NCBI GenBank assembly: GCA_036346225.1
Contig: JARFIW010000588.1
Coordinates: 2,671,501 to 2,735,500, forward strand
Length of the DNA: 64,000 bases
DNA from: Platerodrilus igneus
Taxonomy: Eukaryota; Arthropoda; Insecta; Coleoptera; Lycidae
Direction of reading: 5' to 3'
Shown: piece by piece, positions 57,203-64,000 of the stretch
Layout of the letters: the number at the start of each line of letters is the position of its first letter
Position numbering within the stretch: position 1 is the first letter of the stretch
Translations under genes and position numbers: made by a program
Notes under the pieces: generated by a model
The model's input: the letters and a program-made list of their open reading frames with translations, nothing else
Databases searched by the model: none
What the model was told of the DNA's origin: nothing

Positions 57203-58471
57203 ATGCAATTAAGAGAGTATATTTGTACAGGGTGGCCTAAAAATTATAAAAATACGCTTAAAGGATTTTATAAAATAAAAAATGACTTAAGTCTAGAAAA
57301 CGATTGCATTTTGTGGAATTCCAGATTAATTATACCAGATAAATTGCAAGAAGGTATGTTAAATAAATTACATGAATCCCACATGGGAATCGTAAAAATG
57401 AAAAGCCTGGCCAGATCATACTTTTGGTGGCCAGGATTAGATAAAGAAATTGAAAAAATAGGCAGTTCATGTGAAAACTGCGTGTTAAATAAAAAAGCGC
57501 CAAATAAAGCAGCCATAAATTGTTGGGCATGGCCTTCTGAAGTATGGTCGCGGTTGCATTTAGACTTTATGAGCCCGATATTTGATAAATACTTCCTAAT
57601 AATATTAGATGCACATTCTAAATGGATAGAGGTCTTTCCGATGTCCTCTACAACAGCCAAACTAACAATTGATGCACTACGATCTACTTTCGCGAGGTTT
57701 GGGTTGCCCCGTCTAGTGGTTACCGATAACGCAACCACATTTTGCGCACAAGAAGTGCAAGAATTTCTGGCTAAGAATAATGTAAAACATATAACTTCCC
57801 GCCGTATCATCCCTCGTCCAACGGGCGGCAGAAAACGCCGTTAAAACAATTAAGAATGCGTTAAAAATTATTTTGGTAAAACTACCAAGCAACAGATTTA
57901 AATAGAGCGCTAAATATATTTCTTTTTAATTATCGGAACACAGTGCACGCCACGACCAAGTATAGCCCCGCATTTCTAATGTTCAATCGTAATCTACGCA
58001 CTAGGTTTGATTGTCTAGTACCCGAGAAATCAAATGGAGACCAGAACTTAAAAAATATAATAATAAATAAACAAAGAGAACAAACACGGTACCACGGGGG
58101 AAAAAGGCATATAGAATTTGAAGTAGGCGAAATTGTACTGGTTAGAGATTATAAAGTTGTAAACAAACCTACGTGGATAAAAGGTATAGTTAAGAAGCGA
58201 ATAGGTAAAACTATTTATATCGTTCAAATACCGAGTTTAGATAACATCTGAATCAGATCTGAATCAGATAAAAATCCATATTTACACCAAGTTCCCTTCC
58301 AATAACAATGGAAGAGAAACAATCTTATTCAAATGTCGTAGAACAGTACCAAGAGGCACCGAATGAACCGCAAGTGACCAATGACCCAATCACTAACGAA
58401 CTAAATACTAATTCTAGTAATGCTAGACCTAAGCGTACTATTAAACCTATTGAAAGACTTAACTACGACTG
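57203..58471 (+). pseudogene. Integrase of Gypsy element 6
   Basis: 57203-57844 has the zinc domain (LHESHMGIVKMKSLARSYF, CENCVLNK), the first aspartate in RLHLDFMSP and the second in VTDNATTF. A single shift after SSNG hides the glutamate, which is seen in the next frame as AAENAVKTIKNAL (about 57825). 57943-58251 is the C-terminal domain (YSPAFLMFNRNLRTRF, FEVGEIVLVRDYK). The polyprotein tail ends RPKRTIKPIERLNYD at about 58471, just before the polypurine tract. Confidence 0.88.
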
Positions 58472-58752
58472 ATAAAAATAATTATAAAAATGTTTTAATT
58501 TTTTTTTAAGGAGAGAGATGTTAGGTATATTATAAATAAGTATTTGTATTTAAGTTTTGACGCTTGCGCTGCTAGGGGAAATGGTAGTTTAAGAATGTGA
58601 ATACTACAATAGGGCATTCGCGAGCCAGCCACCATGCAGGCAACAATGTTAGTATCATTAAGAGTTCAATTCCTTTGTCTTGTATATTTACATTTATATA
58701 AATAAAAGATTAGTGTAATAATTACTTGTGTGGTGCTAATCAATACATCACA

Positions 58753-59990
58753 GAAATAAAAGCATTCACAATCTAAAAAACGATAACTCAATTATAATTC
58801 TACCTGCTGACAAAAGAAATGCAACAGTAATAATGAATAAAAACAATTACAACACAAAAGTCAACGAAATATTGAACACTGAGAATTACACCAGTTTAGA
58901 AACAGATCCAACAAAATCAATTGAAAATAAAATATACAAAACTCTATTTAAATTTAAAAATGAATTCGAAAACAAAGAAAGAAGTAAACTAGTCCCACAT
59001 TACAGTAAACCACCCCACTTTTACGGTCTACCAAAAATTCATAAAAAAGACATTCCTTTAAGACCTATCGTAAGCTCCATATATTCACAATGCCATAATT
59101 TAGCAAAATTTCTCCTAAAAATTATAAATCCATTAGCAGGCAAAACGGATTCTTTCATAAAAAACAACCAACACTTTTTAGAAAAATTATCAAACATAAA
59201 AATTAAAAATACATACACAATGGTAAGTTTTGATGTAGTAAATCTCTTCACAAATGTCCCTATAAACAAAACGCTTAATATTATAAAAAGCATACTAGAA
59301 AAAAATAGTAACCTTAAAGAAAGAACAAAACTAAGTATATCATCGATTATGGAATTACTTGGTTTATGCGTCAATACCACATATTTTCAAATAAGTGATC
59401 ACTTCTACAAACAAAGCTTCGGAATGGCAATGGGAAGTCCACTATCACCAATCTTTAGTAATATATTCATGGAGGAATTCGAAAAAGATGTAATATTCAC
59501 ACAGTAATTGAAACCATTAATCTGGTGGAGATACGTAGATGATGCCTATGCTATTTGGTCTCATAATACAGAACTAATTAAAAACTTTGTACAGTCAATT
59601 AACGAAATAGAACTAACTATTAAATTCACATATGAATTAGAACAACATGGAAAACTTCTGATTTTAGATATTCTAGTTAGCAAAAACGATACAACAATTA
59701 ATACATCGGTATACAGAAAATCAACGCACACAAACAGATACTTAAACTTCGATTCAAACCACCCACACTGTGTCAAACGAGGAATTATCAAAACCATGTA
59801 TGATAGAGCAAAATTAATATCATCAAACGAAGAAATTTTAAAGAAAGAGAAAGACCTAATCAGATTTACACTAATAGAAAACAAATATCCTAAAAGAATA
59901 ATAGAGAAAGAAATGAATAAAAACCCTAAAAATAAAGAAAAAGAAAACAAAAACAATGATACACACCAAAAAATGCTCTCAATACCATAA
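58753..59990 (+). pseudogene. Penelope-like element reverse transcriptase
   Basis: The frame runs IIILPADKRNATVIM, FYGLPKIHKKDIPLRPIVSS, MVSFDVVNLFTNVPI (motif A), FGMAMGSPLSPIFSN (motif B) and, after one TAA at 59505-59507, WWRYVDDAYAIW (motif C). Then RKSTHTNRYLNFDSNHP is the typical PLE thumb segment. Only the single stop and one near 59988 break the RT. PLE RTs are relatives of telomerase and use target-primed transcription. The N-terminal part lies at 53760-54125 across the nested Gypsy element. Confidence 0.92.
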
Positions 59991-60489
59991 ATAAAAGAAT
60001 TCTCCGAAAAAATCCAAAGAATTGGAAACAAATTTAGAATTAAAACAGTATTTAGAACCAATAATACACTAAGAGCACAATTAACAAAAACAAAACCCAA
60101 AAACATAATACAAAGTTCAAAAAACTGAATCTACAAAATACCGTGAGAATGTAACGAGTTTTATATAGGGGAAAGTTCCAGACCACTTGAAGTTCGATTA
60201 AAAGAACATAAATCATATACAAAAAAAAAAGAAAATTTGAAAAATCCATGATTTGCCAACCTTCCAGGGGGCTCCAGTCATAAAATAAAATGGGAGGACG
60301 CAAAAATTATCGACAAAGAAGAAAACCACCAAAAACGCAAAATCAAAGAAGCTGCCTATATAACCCTACATAAAAATAACTGTGTTGCAAACGAATCCGT
60401 GACTTTCCGTAAACAATGGATTCCATTACTAAAAGAAATAACAAAAGAAATAATAAAAGAAAATCAAATGCCCACAATATCTAGGTAGC
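59991..60489 (+). pseudogene. Penelope-like element GIY-YIG endonuclease
   Basis: The end domain reads IYKIP, then ECNEFYIGESSRPLEVRLKEHK, matching the GIY-YIG nuclease of Penelope elements. The glycine of GIY is a TGA stop (60125-60127), and another TGA stands where a cysteine is expected two residues after IP. A third stop lies near 60250. The frame continues to WIPLLKEITKEI and ends about 60489. The nuclease would nick target DNA to start insertion. Confidence 0.88.
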
Positions 60490-61188
60490 ATTGCAAGTTT
60501 TTCCTGGGTTTTCCTTGCGATATTAACATGAGTTACAGCCTACATACATGATTTCTATTTATACATACAATAACTAATTACATAACAATAAGCATATTAA
60601 CAACCCCTGTAAAACAGCATTGGTATCTGACAAGTGTAAATCCGCCATAGGGTCGCCTCAGAACCATGTTAAAATCTACCAAAGAGATAGCCTAAATCAT
60701 AATGATTTTTCCCCTTCAAAATAAATATAAAAAAACGATTGCTTAAGCCTTACAGTAACGCGATCGCACACTTCTTTAATAACCATCCTCTCAATTGTAT
60801 AAATAGAAACATGTTAAAAAATGTTTTCCAATCCCCAAGTTATTGAATTTGTATAAAATTCACCAATAAAAAACTAATCAGCTGATTTCACGTTAAGCGT
60901 ATTGGCTACCTAAAAAAGTCGATCCAGGCCGCAACACAAATTGAAGGCAATCATTCTTTTAAACTTTAAAAAGTTTTGCTTAGTGTACTCAAACCAAATA
61001 TTTCGAATATCAATAAATCAAAGTCACCTTCAATTTTTGTCATAAATGTCAAACTTGAAGTTTTTATTATTTTGACAACGATCCTAAGTCATGGATCGAA
61101 ACGTAAATAAAGATGATTTTAAAAACTATGAGTGGTTTAATTCCCAAAGAAGATTAAGAAGAATGCTAAACAAACCACAACAAACATA
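60490..61188 (+). repeat. Penelope-like element 3' terminal region with hammerhead-like hairpin
   Basis: The end 61065-61188 is repeated, in reverse, at 27832-27916/28699-28735 and, forward, at 28729-28850. Around 61076-61103, CGATCC and GGATCG pair across TAAGTCAT and are followed by GAAAC. This resembles stem II plus the GAAA strand of hammerhead ribozymes known from PLE ends. The CTGATGA strand is degenerate (TTTTGACAA). Confidence 0.65.
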
Positions 61189-61347
61189 CAGGGAGTGTTA
61201 CTGCAGTGCACAGTCGAATTCGGCATGCTGAATCCACGCACCGCTCTGGGGCTACAGTAAATTTAATTTGTAAAACAGTAATTTGTTAACGGTTGTAACA
61301 TATTTTGTGGTGATATTATTCTGTTCTCATATTGTCAAATTAAACTG

Positions 61348-61573
61348 TTGATTTTAAAAAATAGAATGATTCGGTGGCTTGAAAGTGTTTCAACAAAATC
61401 TAGTTTAGAAAGTTCGAAGAATGTTTGCCCGGAAAATGCTGCATCAACCTCAAAGAGTTACGATCAAGAAGATGAGATTCAAGGTAATATGGTGATTTCA
61501 AGCAGTAAGATATCTAAATCTAAGGACTCACTAAAGACAAAAAAAAAGAAGATATAACGAATCTTACATCAAT
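61348..61573 (+). pseudogene. BED/hAT transposase N-terminus (ZBED5/SCAND3 type)
   Basis: The frame gives MIRWLESVSTKSSLESS, a lysine run, then after one shift RRYNESYIN at 61546-61573, the hallmark start of ZBED5/FAM200-type hAT transposases. The next codons (L-G-F-V-D-S) are split by a solo LTR at 61578; they read LGFVDS when the LTR is removed. Coding resumes at 63004. Confidence 0.75.
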
Positions 61574-61577
61574 CTCG

Positions 61578-62999
61578 TGTAACAACCCGATTTTTAATCG
61601 CTTTGTTGAGCATAAAATTGTATATTTCACGAACCGTGGTGGAATAATCTCATACAAGCAAATGCTTCTATATTTTAAAAGCTTTTGTTTTACATCTACG
61701 GTACCTGAGATCGCAAAATATTTACAATACAATGTAGTGAGAGGGTTTAGTTTCTGGTATTTAAACATATGGTGCGCCTATGGCCGCAGGACCGGACGAA
61801 TTCATTGGGGTTTTGCAGGAATGTGGTTGCAGATGTAAAGAAACAGCAATGATTCTCGGCTTTTTTTTGTGTGTCTTTGGGGAAAGACGTGTTTATGTGT
61901 GTGCTTAGAACACGTAAGTACTTATTTTGTTTGAAAGGACATTTATTTTTAATAATGCAAGTAACACTTTGATATAAATTTCCTCCTGATACTACATCGA
62001 TTTATGTAGACAATTATTGAATTGTAACGAGTTAACCTGAGTATTAATTCTGGGTTCGGTGTACATACATTATCGGGCCTGTCAAATAATTGTTACTTCT
62101 TTATGAACAACGTTTCCGAAGTTATTTTGTTGTTTTGTGTTATGAATATTTACAAATGGTTGGTTACAAAGACTTTTCATTGTTGTTTTCTTTGTAAAAG
62201 TAAGAAATGGTTTAACACAAGATGTACAGCATTAATATATTTGTATAAATAACGTTTCGCTTTTATACTATACTTACAAATACTTTTTGTAATATATTGC
62301 ATCTGTGCACAATATTAATTTTATTAGTATAATTTTTAAAATAGATTCTTGTACTTTTTGTATTAAACGCTGATGCAGACATTTGATAAGGTGTGGTATT
62401 GCGTCTATTTGGAATTTTAGTTCTGTTTTATCAATTAGCATAGTAGCTTGTAAAACAAGTAATCTGTAAACAATTAAAAATAGGATATGCAATCTTATTA
62501 GTGCTTTTGTTAAATTAATTAAAGGTATTAAGTTAATCCTAGTTAGGCTAAGGTTAGGTATACGTGACGACGTGCACGTCCCCAGATAACAATTAGGTTA
62601 GATAGAGTTACGTTATTTTATGTCGGAATAGTGGGTCCTGTAGGCCTTATTGCATTTAGAGTCCCAGACTGTTTAGTTATTTGTTTATACATGCTTTTCC
62701 TGACAGTCGAGGGTATAATAAAATGTTATTGCTTTTTCTAAACTACGAGTTTATTTCATGATTACTTTTATTAGGTATCAGTGCCTTTCCGCTGATTGGC
62801 GCCCATGTTTATTATGAATTGCTAATATATGTATTGATGATTTTTATCCATATCGCATCTTTGGTAAGTACAAGCAAGGTTTTAGTTAAGAGTTTGAACC
62901 ACGACCTACGCCGCTGAGTTTAGTCTGCCTGGCCTTAATTAACCGTCTTGACTGGTCTTTACAGACCCTCGACGGACGGTTGATTATGCAATTATTACA
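61578..62999 (+). mobile_element. Solo LTR (1422 bp) with perfect TSD CTCG
   Basis: It starts TGTAACAACCCG and ends ATTATTACA, and CTCG lies on both sides (61574-61577 and 63000-63003). Removing LTR and one TSD rejoins transposase codons exactly (ATC-AAT-CTC-GGA-TTT-GTT). No gag or pol sequence lies inside, so it is a solo LTR. A polyadenylation-like AATAAAA is near 62717. No second copy of this family is in the window. Confidence 0.92.
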
Positions 63000-63003
63000 C
63001 TCG

Positions 63004-64000
<997 letters not shown>

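Larger units (their letters stand above)
54126..58752 (+). mobile_element. Gypsy element 6, young and nearly complete, TSD GAAAT
   Basis: The 4627 bp element has 234 bp LTRs (54126-54359 and 58519-58752) that begin TGTTAGG and end ATCACA. I count two differences between them, so insertion is recent. A perfect 5 bp TSD, GAAAT, lies at 54121-54125 and 58753-58757. A PBS-like ATTGGTGACGAGG follows the 5' LTR and the polypurine AAGGAGAGAGA precedes the 3' LTR. Order: gag, protease, RT, RNase H, integrase. A few shifts interrupt pol. The motifs suggest a mag-like clade, which is an inference. Confidence 0.95.

Noticed and set aside
57268..57810. 180-codon minus-strand frame
   Set aside because: It lies antisense to well-supported integrase coding sequence of Gypsy element 6.
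59561..60106. 181-codon minus-strand frame
   Set aside because: It is antisense to the Penelope RT; its leucine/phenylalanine-rich make-up reflects A-rich sense codons, not a membrane protein.

Overview
This window is nuclear DNA from an animal, most likely an insect or another arthropod. The evidence is one host gene with GT-AG introns, a tRNA-derived SINE family with long target-site duplications, several Ty3/Gypsy lineages with short 4-5 bp target-site duplications (TSDs), a Penelope-like element (PLE), CR1/Jockey-type LINEs and a BED-finger hAT transposon. The DNA is AT-rich and almost everything except the host exons is mobile DNA, most of it broken.

Host gene. Four exons on the minus strand encode the helicase core of the cytoplasmic Ski-complex RNA helicase (SKIC2/SKIV2L; Drosophila twister): about 52005-52230, 50940-51957, 29164-29638 and 21414-21692. 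The last three join in frame with GT-AG sites. The introns are swollen by transposons: about 21.3 kb between exons b and c, 7.5 kb between c and d, and more than 21 kb after d. The N-terminal and C-terminal coding parts are not visible.

Layout. 1-6788: degraded plus-strand Gypsy element with very long LTRs (left LTR cut by the window edge). 7490-15343: second plus-strand Gypsy element, split by one family A LTR and two family B repeats. 15344-20760: a further family B repeat, a SINE with a UUCG-hairpin tail inside a LINE relic, and two relics of a QNKN-motif protein family. 21414-29638: host exons d and c, with a minus-strand LINE (coiled-coil plus SGNH-esterase ORF1, endonuclease/RT ORF2) and PLE termini holding a second family A LTR. 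30750-31050: SINE. 31925-45911: a compound Gypsy complex, namely a minus-strand element with TSD CTAT, a 3.86 kb near-identical tandem duplication, and a head-to-head inverted pair of a third Gypsy element with a third family A LTR in one arm. 47460-49034: SINE split by a probable solo LTR, then an unrecognised reading frame with four proline-tyrosine motifs. 50940-52230: host exons b and a. 52640-61188: LINE fragment, then a PLE whose N-terminal coding region is split by a young, nearly complete Gypsy element (TSD GAAAT). 61348-64000: BED/hAT transposase split just ahead of its zinc finger by a 1422 bp solo LTR (TSD CTCG).

The nesting gives relative dates: each inserted element is younger than its host element. 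The most unusual items are the hairpin-tailed SINE, the methionine-free PPxY reading frame, the family A LTRs that all sit inside other transposons, the degenerate hammerhead-like PLE end, and the tandem and inverted rearrangements in the 32-46 kb block.
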